Source: Plumapathes pennacea (Eukaryota > Cnidaria > Anthozoa > Antipatharia > Myriopathidae). Taken from it: a stretch of DNA of 64,000 bases. The notes beneath the pieces were generated by a model, which saw only the letters and a list, made by a program, of their open reading frames with translations, did no database searches and was not told the DNA's origin. Each line of letters begins with the position of its first letter. The first letter of the stretch is position 1. The stretch lies in contig OZ038467.1 in assembly GCA_964036295.1 (NCBI GenBank), positions 12,115,670-12,179,669 on the forward strand, in the 5' to 3' direction. The position numbers were made by a program, and so were the translations under genes. Below are positions 1 through 12,322 of this stretch, piece after piece.

Positions 1-2678
1 CGCGAATGGGTGGGTGGGGGGCGAGGGAGGCTAGGGGAAAATTCCGCAACGACTGACAAAACGCATTTTACATTCCTGGGTTCTGGCAGTCTCATTTCCT
101 AAATACAGTTTTCATTTTGCGGTCGCAGCTTTGCTTAATAGACTCAATAGAAGCAAACGAAAACCGTATTCAAGGTAATAAGACTGGAAGAATCCAGGAC
201 TGCAAGAATCCAGGACTGCAAAGGAAAGCTGTACTCTATATCAGGAGGATTAGCAAGAAGTTATCAGCTGCCAGTTAATTCTCCAATTTGTCGCTACCAC
301 TGCGACAAGATAGTACGAAGAAAGATGTTCGATACTCTTGCCCAAAAGAACAGCAGTCAAAATTCTGCAGCGGATGCCTATCCAAGCTAAGGTTATATCC
401 TGTATTTGAATGCATTGGAGCGTTCATGGTTACAGACCTAGCAGTAATGCAACAACTGCAGCGCATCTTCAGACGTTGCTTTAATTTTACAGACCTCCAG
501 CACGCCGGTCACTCAGCCAGGCGAGCCAAGCTCCCGCGACATAACATTATGGAATCTTAATGGTCCGTGTATTTTACAGTTATCACCGAGTCGTTACCCA
601 GTCGGAGCAGTTGTCATCGACCACCATATACACAGACCGGAAGTTTAAAAACCAACGCATGCGCAGATGTTTTGCCGCGGTGTTCACCCCAGCTAATTCT
701 GGTCTCAGTCGGTTTCTCGTGCAGCACTGCACTCTTGAAACTTGCAGTCGTCCGAAATCTTTATCTGGTTGTAGTTGTTATTTAGCAGCTCACCTAATTT
801 GGGTAACTTCTTCAGTTCTCTCGCATCTTTTTTTGACAGTTAGAAATATCTGCGCCCTGATTCGTCACTCAGTCGAATGCGCTTCAGTAGCGCGCGCAAC
901 GATTGTCGATGCAACGAAACGTCATTTCCAGCAAACAGTGCAGGAAAATTTTCACAAGGCGCGTTGCAGCTAACACTTGTTGGTTGCATTATTCGTTGTG
1001 CAAGTTTCTATTGATACAAAACTTTGAGAAAAACGTGATTCAACTAGAAGACCAAGAATCTATTACAGCAGAAAAGGTAAGAAAAGGGCATTGTAGCGTT
1101 ATCGCTGGTAGTTTTTGTTAATGCAACTATCGTCAATTGTCAAGAGCTTGTGGCCCGTTTTTCCTTTTTTCTACGTCTTCTAAGCTTCGCAATCCTTTAC
1201 ATTTTTATCCAGAATGTAGTTAGAATGTAGTTTTCTCGGCTACGCCTCGAGAAACTCTTACGCTTCTCTCGTGCTCTCCCAACTTCCCGCCTGCTTCCAT
1301 AACTTGATAGACGCACGCTAAGCATGAACTAATTCTTAATTGGTAAAGCGCGAAACTACGGAATGCCGCGAAGTATTTGCCGAAACTCAATTTTCCGGCA
1401 AAGTCCCTGGAATAGCTTGCCTTTGCACAGCCACAAACTTCTTCACTTCCAAACCCAACTAAAACAAGTTAATGTAGACATCATTGTAAATCTAACAAAC
1501 ATCAAAATAACTATGATACTACGCGCGCTCTGATTGGTTAGAAAACCATTTCATGAATAAGTACAAAGACATGGAAATGACAATTCCTGAAATAAAAAGA
1601 CTGCGAGTCGTCCCCTACTTCAAAGATTCATGTGTTATAGAAACTGCAGTCGGCTATTAGAGCAAATAGTGAAGCCGTGTGCAAATCATGTGCAATTAGT
1701 GAAGAAGCGCGAAGAAAAAATGTCTGAACATTGCATGAAATTTCTCGGAAACCGAAAAGCAACAATTACAATTTCAAAGAACATTCTCCAAAGTTTCTAA
1801 CCTTTGCACCTTCGTCTCCTGTGGCTCGTAGCCAGTCACTAGATGGCTTAGGTCACCAGAGTTTCAAATGGATAATTGTAGGTTTATAGTGATGAACGCA
1901 CAAACAGTTTTCGCAGGGTCAGGGACTGTCCCGGCTGTTGGCTCGGTGGAACAAATGCCGTTGAATCGATCCAATAGAATTGATTTTCCTCCGGCAAAGT
2001 TCAGTTGATGCTCAAGTAAAGCAAACAAATGTACAAAATACTTTCTTCGGCAGGACAGTGCTGTTGTGCAGACATCTTTATGTCGAGTGACACCGTTGTC
2101 TTGAAAGTTGAAACTCTCGCCGGTTCTTTTGACTTCTTGACAAGCAGCGGGACTAAAATCCGACATATTTCTTCTGAAATTCATCTTCATTTAGCAGCCT
2201 GTCAACTTTTCCAAGTGAACGAGAGTGATGTGCCGTTTTCATTCAAGGACTGACTTGAGCGAAGTGCCGTGAAGCAAGCTTCCCGATTGGACGAGCGTGC
2301 GTTTTGACGGTTTTCGGGAGAATCTTGAACTTGATCATTTTCAATAAATAGTTTTTTCAGGTGATAAACGATTCGCTATTTTATAAAAAGCAATATAACA
2401 CAAATTTCCATGTCTTTGTACTCTTATATAAACACCTGGAACCTGTGAGAACACGAGGAAAAGTACAAAATCACTCGCCGAAGCTGCTCCTGATTTTGAA
2501 CTTTTTCTCGTGTTCTCCCAACATCCCGCGTGTTTATATAAGGGTACAAAGACATGTGTTATATTGCTTAAATAAAAATAAAAATCTTTTTTACCTACCA
2601 TCTTCCAGCAGATCATTCTGACAGTTCAACAAGGCCCAATAAGTTGACTCGTCAGTGTCTGCGCGCTGTTGATAAGCA
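1..2678. other. 5' spacer, no supported coding exon
   Basis: I see no convincing coding exon here; the open frames are short, overlap on both strands and carry no recognisable motif. A stretch ending in AGCAGAAAAG before a GTAAGA donor at about 1077 could be a 5' UTR exon of the gene starting at 2679, but nothing else supports it. Positions 1225-1300 and 1505-1545 hold fragments of a foldback repeat family that recurs near 31500, and 2389-2570 is a full foldback element, listed separately. Confidence 0.5.
2389..2570. repeat. Foldback (MITE-like) element
   Basis: The left end AAGCAATATAACACA and the sequence up to the TATATAAACA motif return as reverse complement at the right end (TGTTTATATA ... 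ATATTGCTT). The arms are about 40 bp with small indels. The middle carries a TCTCGTGTTCTCCCAACAT segment, which is closely matched in the foldback element at 31484-31667 and in a fragment near 1270. It lies about 110 bp upstream of the start codon at 2679. It has no coding capacity. Confidence 0.75.
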
Positions 2679-5600
2679 ATGGACGCTGATCCAGTGCCAT
2701 TTATGAACGAGGCTGTCGGAATCAGCCCTCCAGTTCAAGCGGATCCCACGGCGGCTCCAAAAGTCGTAATTCCCACGTCTACCACGGCGTCTGCTCCACA
2801 CACTGGCATTCCAGTGCCGCACACGACAGCTCCGAACGCATACGGAATGATCGGTTTCCCACCTCCAAATGTTGTGGTACCGAATCCACTAAACCCAGTC
2901 GCGCAAGGACCGATGGTATATTATTCAGCAGCAGAAGCAGAAGCAGCAGCAGCAGCAGCCGCACCACCACCCCCACAGGCGTACCAATGTGGCCCTGCGC
3001 CGACCAATTGCGTCAAGGTAACTCCGGTTGGTGCGACGCTAAACGCTGGTGGAACCATTGTGTTTGCGACTCCAACAACTCCGATGAGAGTTGTTTATCC
3101 GCCTCAACAAACACCTATCATCCGGCCAACGCCGCGTTACGGTGTTCCAGCCCCAGGCGCCAAGATTGTTCCTCCGCGACAAAATGGTCCACTTCCAACG
3201 TTTGGCTTACGTCCAGTTTCTAGTGCAGGAGCTTCAAGCCCAGCTGCGCAAGACGAAGCATCAATGTCAGGTGACAAGAAAGTTTCTCCGCAACACAACG
3301 TACGTTCAGGAGTTTCAAACACAGACAGTGTTGAGAAAATCCGTCCAGTGCCTCGTTACGGAGTTCCTCTGCCAGGTGCCATGATCGTCCCGCCACGTCA
3401 ATGTGGGCCACCCCCAGTTTTTCGTGGTAAAGTCTTTCGTCGAGTTTCAGGCGCAGCAACTGTCAAATCAGACGCCAAGGTCAACTGCCAAGACTCCTCG
3501 CCAAATACAAGCATCTGGAATACAAGCAACAGAGCCGCACCAACTGAGCTTGATTCAGATGTTAGTCCGGGCGCATCTTCACCACCATCAAGTGTCTGGG
3601 ATATTAGTTCCCCAGATACACCTCCTCCAAGCTCGAACATCGATATTCTCAACGAACTACACATCGGGCCGATGGCTGCACAACCAGCCTTCCCAGTGAC
3701 TGCGAATATCATTACCAATCCGTTCGTCATCCCCTCCAAGAAACCCAGGACGACCCAAGGCTCGTGTGTGAACTCTTTCCTCAAGCAGATGTTGCGTGCC
3801 AAAGATGCAATGCCGAGCCAAAGCCTTGTTGAAACTGCGAGACCTTACATACCATACTTAAGTGTAAGGATGATAAAAGGAGCCAAAAGAGAAGGTCGTG
3901 TGATTATGCCAACTGCTGACGTCATGAGTGTCCACAAGCAGCTGAAGAACCCGTATTTGACGTGCAACAAGATGAAGAGAATAGGCGAGAAGTTTGGCAC
4001 ACCACTCAACGTACGCGTCGTATATGTACGTCTTGTTCCAGTCCCACAGGCGTTTACTCCGCCAGGTTACCCAGCCATGTACGTCCCAACATACAGCTGG
4101 GGTGTGCCTCCGCCTCAGGGTGCTCAGATACCAACAGCGTACAGGTCTTACACTGCCATGTGCACCGAGTCCACTTCTAGTCACGACGGATCATCGCAAG
4201 CTACTAAAACATCTACAAAGCAGACGACTCTCACTGCTGAAATTGTTTCCACTCCTACCGGAGTGACCAGAACCTTGCAGAAAATAACCACAACACAGGA
4301 GGTCTCCAGCAATGGTACGGACGTAGAGACCACGGTTGATGTAATTTCAGAGACTGTGATGTTACGTCGGCGTGTAATAACGCCACCGTTGATTGCATTA
4401 GATGACAGCTTATCTGACGAATCTTCGTCTCAGTCTGGTCCCCTGGCCATTTGTCAGAATGTGGGCTCGCTGGTCTCACAAGCAGATGTTGACCAAGCCG
4501 AAGAAATTGCGCCCCCTGTCTTGAACGTTGTTTCTTCTGGTTTTTCATCAAAAGACACAACTCCAGACTTGAACGAGGGATCTGCCGCATATGGTTTGTG
4601 GGGCGTTGGTACTCTAGAGGATAGGAAACCACCACCAACAGAACACACGCCACAAGCCGTGCCATCAAGTCCTTCCTGCTCATCACCACCGTCGAGTGTT
4701 TGGGACATCAGGTCTCCTAACACATCACCGTCTAACTCAGAGTTCCAAATCCTCAGTGGGTTGGAAATAGGGCCATCAGCCTCTCAATCAGTCTTCCCTC
4801 TGACGGCAGATAATGTATCTCCTGCTTTGCAAGCTGCATCTCAAGGTTCCGACAACAAGTTCAGTTTCTCGAAAACCCTTGCCGAAGAAGATAGAAAATC
4901 CACAGCAGGGACACAAGTTGGGACACAAACACCGAATGAGGCATCATTACCATCGAGTGTATGGGACACTGGATCTCCTGACATTCCTCAACCACGCTCA
5001 GACATTCAGGATGAGAAGCTGGCCCTTGCACTGGTACCATATTCAGCGGGCAACACCACGTAAGTATGAGGTCTGAAAATGTTTTAAGGGAGAGACCGTA
5101 TATAATACAGAACACCCTGGGAATTACGCTGATTGACTTGTCTGTCGGTGTGTAACTGTTGTGTAAACGTCCCTATATCGTGCTTAACAATGCTTCTACA
5201 TGAAGACGTAAAAACAATCTTCGGTAATTACTTGTATGACTAACCCCTTGTTCATTCACTCGTACGTTATTGACTCCAATACGGCTGGATATTATGGGGT
5301 TATTCGCACGTCACTCTGCGGTTTTTTCACGTCATTACGAGAAGCTTGTATTATCAATCGCCCTAATGACCCACTGAATATAATCCACATTGAGTAGTCT
5401 CACTTCTCAAACTAGTTAATCCTTCAATTCCAAGAGTAATTGTTAGGTTTCTTATAGAAATATGTCATATAGAGACTCGGCTTCTGACAGCTTCGTCAGA
5501 TTAAGATGGTTGAGCCATCAATTCTTGCAATAGCTGAAGAGTACCTAATGAAGAATATAATTTCCTATTGAATTCATAATAAATGTCCAACCTGATTTGT

Positions 5601-8600
5601 TTTAGGACGAAGTGCGCCGCCAAAGCAGATCGACAATTGAACAACATGGCGGAAAGCGGCAAATCCGGTGCTAAGTTTGAGGTGCGTATCCACGAATAGC
5701 TGTTGGCCTGGAAGTGAAAACGCATCTGACGCACACATGCGAGACTGTTCACCGTCCGATTCAGCGGTCATTGCGCAAAAACTAAAAGCGATAGCAAGTT
5801 TAGTTTACAAACTCACCCCAGCCCTCCGCCTCTGTTTTGGGCGCTCAGCCTCGTTTCTATTTCAATCGCCTTATGAAGCGTTCGTGTTGGTTTCAGGCCG
5901 GAGTTAAAGACCTCTGTCAGTTCATGACTTACTGCACTGTCCCCCACGCGTGGGTTGCGGCCCACATCCAAGAGAGAATCAACAAAGAATATTGCCAACT
6001 GCAGGTCAAGAAAGAAGATTTAAAAGACGAAGTGAGAATTATATTTATTTGATATACCTGCCAGTAAACACTCAGCCATATCTCATACTGTATATGTCGC
6101 ACCTCATTTCCATTCCTTTTCCTCTTTCCTTTTCTCTCCCGTCAACAAATTTTCACTTCTTTGAAGTATACATTATTTATACTGCTCGTAGTCGCATGTT
6201 CACACTTTTAAAACAGTTTCCGTATGATTGTCGAAAGTCTGATCATTGCGGCTTTAGATTTTCACTTTGCTACGCTTTTAAATTGGTCCAAAGAAGCTTC
6301 GCAGCATTCTCAGCCAATCAGGAGTAAAAGCAAAACTCGATTGCGGGCTGCTCACGCAAGCAAGTGTGGTGATAGAAATTTCTTCCATTGCTGACCAGTT
6401 CCTTTTTTTCGCCAGTGAAACCTAACCGCAGATTACTTTAGTTTCTGCTTTTGTTATTTGTTGTGGTTTAAATACCACTTACTGTGGTTTAATTTGTTAA
6501 TCTCCTTTGTTAAAGATAAAGCACATACAAAGTGCAAATTGCTGCAGTGAAGATTTGCAGGAAGATCTTGAGAATCAGTTGGAGGGAATCAAGGTCAGTC
6601 GCACAGTTTTGTCACTTCAAAAGAACAAATACAATAATCAATTAAAAATTTCAAGAAGTATACACCTGTGGTAAAACTCTGATAAGAATGTCTAAAGAGA
6701 ACATAAGAATGAAAGTCAAATTGCTCCTTCTCAGAAGAAATAGGTCTAAATAGTGTGATCCGAGGACACGTGCTGTGTATGAGTGGAATATATTTGTACT
6801 TCATGCCTTAACAGGAGGAACTGATCGCCAAAGACACACAACTAGACGAACTAGAGCGACTTCTGGCAGAAGAGGAGGCCAGATATTTGGAGCTTCAGCA
6901 AAACCGAAGTCTCGCACGGGTAAGAATAGTAATCTTGACATTTAGACAAAACCGAGTTGTAGCCGGCTGATCCAAGTTTGTTCAGGTGAACACACATACA
7001 CAGAACATTTACAGTGACGTTCTCTGTTTTTTTTGTTTTGTTTTGTTTTTTGTTTTTTGTTGTTGTTGTTTTTGTTGTTGTTTTTGTTTATTTTGTTTAT
7101 TTTATTTTCAGGAGGAGAATGTCGCCGACCCTAAACCCGAGCCCCAAGGCGTACATGAGTTTGAAGCTGACGATGTGCGTGACCTGGCGCAAGAGACTCA
7201 AGCTTCTTATCACATGGTGTCTGAGGTAACGTCACATCTTTGTCTACAGATTTTGCAGCTGTGGGCTATCACTATCTCCCTTTGCTCGTTAGTCACTTCA
7301 TGGTCCCCTTATACTCCCTGCTTCGTTCCCCCATCAATTTTCTAGCTGTTTTCATTTCCGCATGTTCTCCTAGCTCCTTCTGTTTTTGGTCTAATTGTTT
7401 GTTGTTTGTGGTTGTTGTTGCTGTTTTTTTTTTTTTTTTTTTTTTTTTCACACAATGTATTTTGATGAAATTCTCGAAAATCAACTATAGTGTTCAGTGG
7501 TGCTGGTTATATTAAGCAATGAATAATATAATTTGTTCCGTACGATTTACACTGACAAATGGCCAATTGAGACATTCTCTTTACTAAGAGCAATTTGCTT
7601 CAGGGAAGATTTACAGACTTGGGTGAAAATGATTTTTATACCTCTGAGTTATCGTTTATAATTTCTTAATCTCTTTTAATAAAGGTGAAAAAAATTCAGG
7701 ATGCAATGCACTTTTGTGAAGAACTTCAAGCAAAACTCGATAATCAGATGAGTAAAATCAAGGTCAGTCGCAGTTGTGTCACTTTTGAACAAATAGAATA
7801 TACACCATTTCACCATTGAACTCATAATACACACTAATTGTTTCAACTGTTCAAGAAGAACACGTAAAATTAAGAATCTGATAAGAGGGTCGGATAAGAA
7901 TTTGAAAATGAAAAGTTAAATAGCTCCTTCTGAAAAGGAATAGGTCCAATTAGTGCGATCTCAGGACACGTGTTGCCTGCACGAGTCAAATACAACTGCA
8001 CTTCATGTATGCCTTAACAGGAGGAACTGAAGACAGTGGACGCGAATCTAGATCTAGTTTTGAGTCCGATCCTCCTGAAGTGAAGAACTTGGGCGAATTT
8101 TAGCAAAAGAGGGGCCGAACACGTATTGTGCATGAGTTGAATGTGATTATATGTTACGTATGCCTCGACAGGACGAACTGACGGAAAAAGCCGAGAAGCT
8201 AGAACAACTTCAGCACCATTTTCCACAAGTTGAGGCCATCTATTTGGAGGTTGAGCGGAACCAAAGTCTGGCACGGGTAAGAATAGTAATCTTGACATTT
8301 AGACAAAACCGAGTTCTAGCCGGCTGATCAGAGTTTTCAATACATAAAATCCTTTAGAAGTGATGGCATTTTTTAGTAACTCGCGTCACATAAACAATCC
8401 TGGCCAAAAGTCGTGGGACACTTAGCCTTTGATCTAAAAATTATGACACTTCCCTCTTCCTGCACCCCTCCACCCTGACATTGTTGACTGAATGTTCTTA
8501 AAGTGCACTCCCTTTGGGGAATGGGGAGGGGGAGGGTTAAATTTCGGAAAAGGAGCCGCTTTCGTTTTTAAAAAGAGAATAATGTTGAAAAATAGCATTT

Positions 8601-10799
8601 TTTCAGAGTGTCCCACATACTTTTGGCCAGGGTTGTAGTTTTGAGTCCGTTGCCGTCGGATTCTCCTGAAGTGAAGAACCTGGGCGACTTTTAGCAAAAG
8701 AGGGGCCGAACACGTGTTGTGCATGAATTGAATATGATTATTTGTTACGTATGCTTCGACAGGACGAATTGACGGCAAATGCCGAGGAACTAGAACAGCT
8801 TGAGCAACGTTCTGCAAAAGTTGAGGCAAACGTTTTGGAGCTTCAACAAAACCGAAGTCTGGCACGGGTAAGAATAGTAATATTGACATTTAGACAAAAC
8901 CGAGTTCTAGCCGGCTGATCCAAGTTGGTTCAAGCGAACACACATGCATAGAACATTTACACTGACGTTCTCTGAATATTTTTTGTTTTTCAGGAGGAGA
9001 ATGTCTCCGACCTTGAACCCAAGCCCCAAGGCGTGCATGAGAAATGTGAAGATGTTGTAAACGATGCGCGGAAAAATGAAATTGCGTATGATCCAGACCC
9101 CGAAGTTGAGCCGCAACTGGGTGACCTTGCTCAGGACACTCAAGCTTCTGATCCCGTGGTGTCTGAGGTAACGTCATATGTTTGTCTGTAGTTTTGCATT
9201 TTTTGCATCACTACTTCCTTTCATCCGTTATCACTGTTATGGTCCCCTGGCATTTACTTGCTCGGCTCCTACATTCAGTTTCCATCTGTTTTCATTTCCG
9301 CATGTTTTCCTCCTTCTGTTTTTAGTTTGTTTGTTGTTGTTGTTGTTTTTCGCTTTGGTCGTCTTCTTTTGCGGTCGGGGGAGATTTCTCGTGCATTCAG
9401 CATCAGACCACATTGATTAAAAAACTCAGTGGTCAAGAACTCAGAGATATACTGACGATTAGCTATTGAGTCATCCAATAACTTTAAATTTACGTCAAGA
9501 AGAATTTGGTCAGGAGCAAACTTGCAGGCTTAGCTGCGTCCGAGATTTTGAATTAGTCCTACTTTATCGCTATTACTGACGGTCAGTTTGACTTCTTACT
9601 CTGCCGTTTCACGGAGGAACCCCAAGACGATGAATGTTTTGACTACCGGGCCAATATCTTGATCATTTTTTTCTTTGGTCGAGATTAAACGGCATTACCA
9701 TCGTGTCTCAAGAAAACGGAAACCAGCTTATATTTCGGAAAATTCATGTTCTATGGCGCCGTTGTTTTGTTTTTCAGGAGGACAATGTGGCCGATCCTGA
9801 TCCCGAGCCACAAGGCGTACATGACAATGTACTGCAACAGTTCGAATGTGAAGATGTTGTAAACGACGCGCGGAAAAATGAAATTGCGCTTGAGCCCGAC
9901 CCCGAAGTTGAGCCGCAACTGGGTGATCTTGCTCAGGACACTCAAGCTTCTGATCCCGTGGTGTCTGAGGTAACGTCATATGTTTGTCTGGAGATTTTGT
10001 TTTTGTTTTTGTTTTTGTTTTTTTTTTGTTTTTTGCATCACTATCTCCTTTTATCCGTTATCACTTGCTCGGCTCCTACATTCATTTTCTATCTGTTTTC
10101 ATTTCCGCATGTTTTCCTCCTTCTGTTGTTTAGTTAGTTTGTTGTTGTTTCGCTTTGGTCGTCTTCTTTTGCGGTCGGGGGAGATTTTAGTGCATTCAGA
10201 GCATCAGAACACATTGACTGAAAACTCAGCGGTCAAGAACTCAGAGATATACTGACGATTAGCTATTGAGTCATCCAATAACTTTAAATTTACGTCAAGA
10301 AGAATTTGGTCAGGAGCAAACTTGCAGGCTTAGCTGCGTCCGAGATTTTGAATTAGTCCTACTTTATCGCTATTACTGACGGTCAGTTTGACTTCTTACT
10401 CTGCCGTTTCACGGAGGAACCCCAAGACGATGAATGTTTTGACTACCGGGCCAATATCTTGACAACTTTTTTCTTTGGTCGTGATTAAACGGCATTACCA
10501 TCGTGTCTCAAGAAAACGGAAACCAGCTTATATTTCGGAAAATTCATGTTCTATGGCGCCGTTGTTTTGTTTTTCAGGAGGACAATGTGGCCGATCCTGA
10601 TCCCGAGCCACAAGGCGTACATGACAATGTACTGCAACAGTTCGAATGTGAAGATGTTGTAAACGACGCGCGGAAAAATGAAATTGCGCTTGAGCCCGAC
10701 CCCGAAGTTGAGCCGCAACTGGGTGATCTTGCTCAGGACACTCAAGCTTCTGATCCCGTGGTGTCTGAGGTAACGTCATATGTTTGTCTGGAGATTTTG

Positions 10800-10842
<43 letters not shown>

Positions 10843-12087
10843 ATCACTATCTCCTTTTATCCGTTATCACTTGCTCGGCTCCTACATTCAATTTCTATCT
10901 GTTTTCATTTCCGCATGTTTTCCTCCTTCTGTTGTTTAGTTAGTTTGTTGTTGTTTCGCTTTGGTCGTCTTCTTTTGCGGTCGGGGGAGATTTTAGTGCA
11001 TTCAGAGCATCAGAACACATTGAGTGAAAAACTCAGTGGTCAAGAACTTAGAGATATACTGACGAATAGCTATTGAGTCATCCAATAACTTTAAATTTAC
11101 GTCAAGAAGAATTTGGTCAGGAGAAAACTTGCAGGCTTAGCTGCGTCCGAGATTTTGAATTAGTCCTACTTTATCGCTATTACTGACGGTCAGTTTGACT
11201 TCTTACTCTGCCGTTTCACGGAGGAACCCCAAGACGATGAATGTTTTGACTACCGGGCCAATATCTTGATCACTTTTTTCTTTGGTCGTGATTAAACGGC
11301 ATTACCATCGTGTCTCAAGAAAACGGAAACCAGCTTATATTTCGGAAAATTCATGTTCTATGGCGCCGTTGTTTTGTTTTTCAGGAGGACAATGCGGCCG
11401 ATCCTGATCCCGAGCCACAAGGCGTACATGACAATGTACTGCAACAGTTCGAATGTGAAGATGTTGTAAACGACGCGCGGAAAAATGAAATTGCGCTTGA
11501 GCCCGACCCCGAAGTTGAGCCGCAACTGGGTGATCTTGCTCAGGACACTCAAGCTTCTGATCCCGTGGTGTCTGAGGTAACGTCATATGTTTGTCTGGAG
11601 ATTTTGCTTTTTTTTTTTTTTTGTTTTTTTTTTGCATCACTATCTCCTTTTATCCGTTATCACTTGCTCGGCTCCTACATTCATTTTCTATCTGTTTTCA
11701 TTTCCGCATGTTTTCCTCCTTCTGTTGTTTAGTTAGTTTGTTGTTGTTTCGCTTTGGTCGTCTTCTTTTGCGGTCGGGGGAGATTTTAGTGCATTCAGAG
11801 CATCAGAACACATTGAGTGAAAAACTCAGTGGTCAAGAACTTAGAGATATACTGACGAATAGCTATTGAGTCATCCAATAACTTTAAATTTACGTCAAGA
11901 AGAATTTGGTCAGGAGCAAACTTGCAGGCTTAGCTGCGCCCGAAATTTTGAATTAGTCCTACTTTACCGCTATTACTGACGGTCAGTTTGACTTCTTACT
12001 CTGCCGTTTCAGGAGGAACCCCAAGACGACGAATATTTTGACTACCAGGCAAACATCTTGATCACTTTTTTCTTTGGTCGAGATTAA
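2679..12087 (+). CDS. Unrecognised modular repeat protein, about 14 coding exons
   Basis: I do not recognise the family. Exons inferred from GT-AG sites and phase: 2679-5059, 5606-5681, 5897-6031, 6516-6593, 6815-6919, 7112-7225, 7685-7762, 8172-8276, 8763-8867, 8994-9167, 9778-9969, 10578-10769, 11385-11576, 12013-12087, giving about 1333 aa. Exon 1 (about 793 codons) is rich in Pro, Ser, Thr and Val. It has an Ala tract near residues 83-95, two RYGVP...PGA..VPPRQ boxes (near 149 and 221), three PSSVWD boxes (near 302, 670, 758) and a more ordered basic block near 354-455. The later exons are acidic and predicted coiled coil: 26-residue module A (twice), 35-residue module B (three times) and 38- to 64-residue module C (five times). 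From exon 2 on, every coding exon ends in phase 0. There is no signal peptide or membrane segment. The ATG at 2679 is the first Met of the long frame; 5' UTR exons are possible. A scaffold role would be a guess. Confidence 0.75.
8021..8083 (+). pseudogene. Dead copy of module B exon
   Basis: An acceptor identical in context to the one before the module B exon at 6815 (GCCTTAACAG) is followed by GAGGAACTGAAG and about 20 in-frame codons. A TGA then follows, with no donor at the expected 105-nt position. The sequence from about 8057 onward matches the intron upstream of the next module B exon (compare 8638-8762), so this looks like the start of an exon joined to intron sequence by an unequal duplication. 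Including it would truncate the protein, so I left it out of the gene model. Confidence 0.6.
9614..9688 (+). pseudogene. Silenced terminal-exon copy 1
   Basis: An intact 24-codon frame plus TAA, closely matching the real terminal exon at 12013-12087. The acceptor reads TTTCACGG instead of TTTCAGG: a C is inserted between the A and G of the AG. It should therefore be skipped, letting splicing continue to the next module C exon at 9778. Confidence 0.75.
10414..10488 (+). pseudogene. Silenced terminal-exon copy 2
   Basis: Second copy of the 75-nt terminal exon, with an open frame ending in TAA and the same inserted C destroying the acceptor AG. It lies inside the intron between module C exons 9778-9969 and 10578-10769. 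Confidence 0.75.
11221..11295 (+). pseudogene. Silenced terminal-exon copy 3
   Basis: Third copy with the same one-base acceptor insertion, inside the intron between module C exons 10578-10769 and 11385-11576. Only the fourth copy (12013-12087) keeps the TTTCAG acceptor and so ends the reading frame. Confidence 0.75.
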
Positions 12088-12316
12088 ACGACAGTACCAT
12101 CGTGTCTCAAGAAAACGGAAACCAGCTTATATTTCGGAAAATTCATGTATATATTTTCTCGTTACAGCATACATTGTAGCAAGGTAACTAGTATTGTGTT
12201 GAGAAAAAATGATCAGCATTTTTTTCTGAGCACTATTTCGTTATTGTACATAATTTAGTAAACATGCTAGCCTTTGATGAGTAGCTAATGATTCATCTTA
12301 TCAGCCGTGTGTACAT

Positions 12317-12322
12317 AATAAA
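12317..12322 (+). terminator. Poly(A) signal candidate, modular repeat gene
   Basis: AATAAA about 230 nt after the TAA at 12087, on the coding strand. No other canonical signal is closer. Confidence 0.45.

Larger units (their letters stand above)
8994..12150 (+). repeat. Four tandem units of about 0.8 kb (module C exon, intron, terminal exon)
   Basis: Units begin at the module C exon acceptors 8994, 9778, 10578 and 11385, with spacings of 784, 800 and 807 bp. Units 2-4 are nearly identical in exon and intron. Unit 1 has a shorter, more diverged exon of 58 codons against 64. Each unit contains a 75-nt terminal-exon sequence and a stretch (ATCGTGTCTCAAGAAAACGG) that in the last unit is 3' UTR. 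Most of the length variation lies in a T-rich tract just after the exon, which reaches nearly 40 T at about 10801-10840. Confidence 0.9.

Noticed and set aside
3398-3802. Minus-strand frames inside the 2.4-kb Pro-rich exon
   Set aside because: Shadow frames of the plus-strand coding exon, without splice context or motif.
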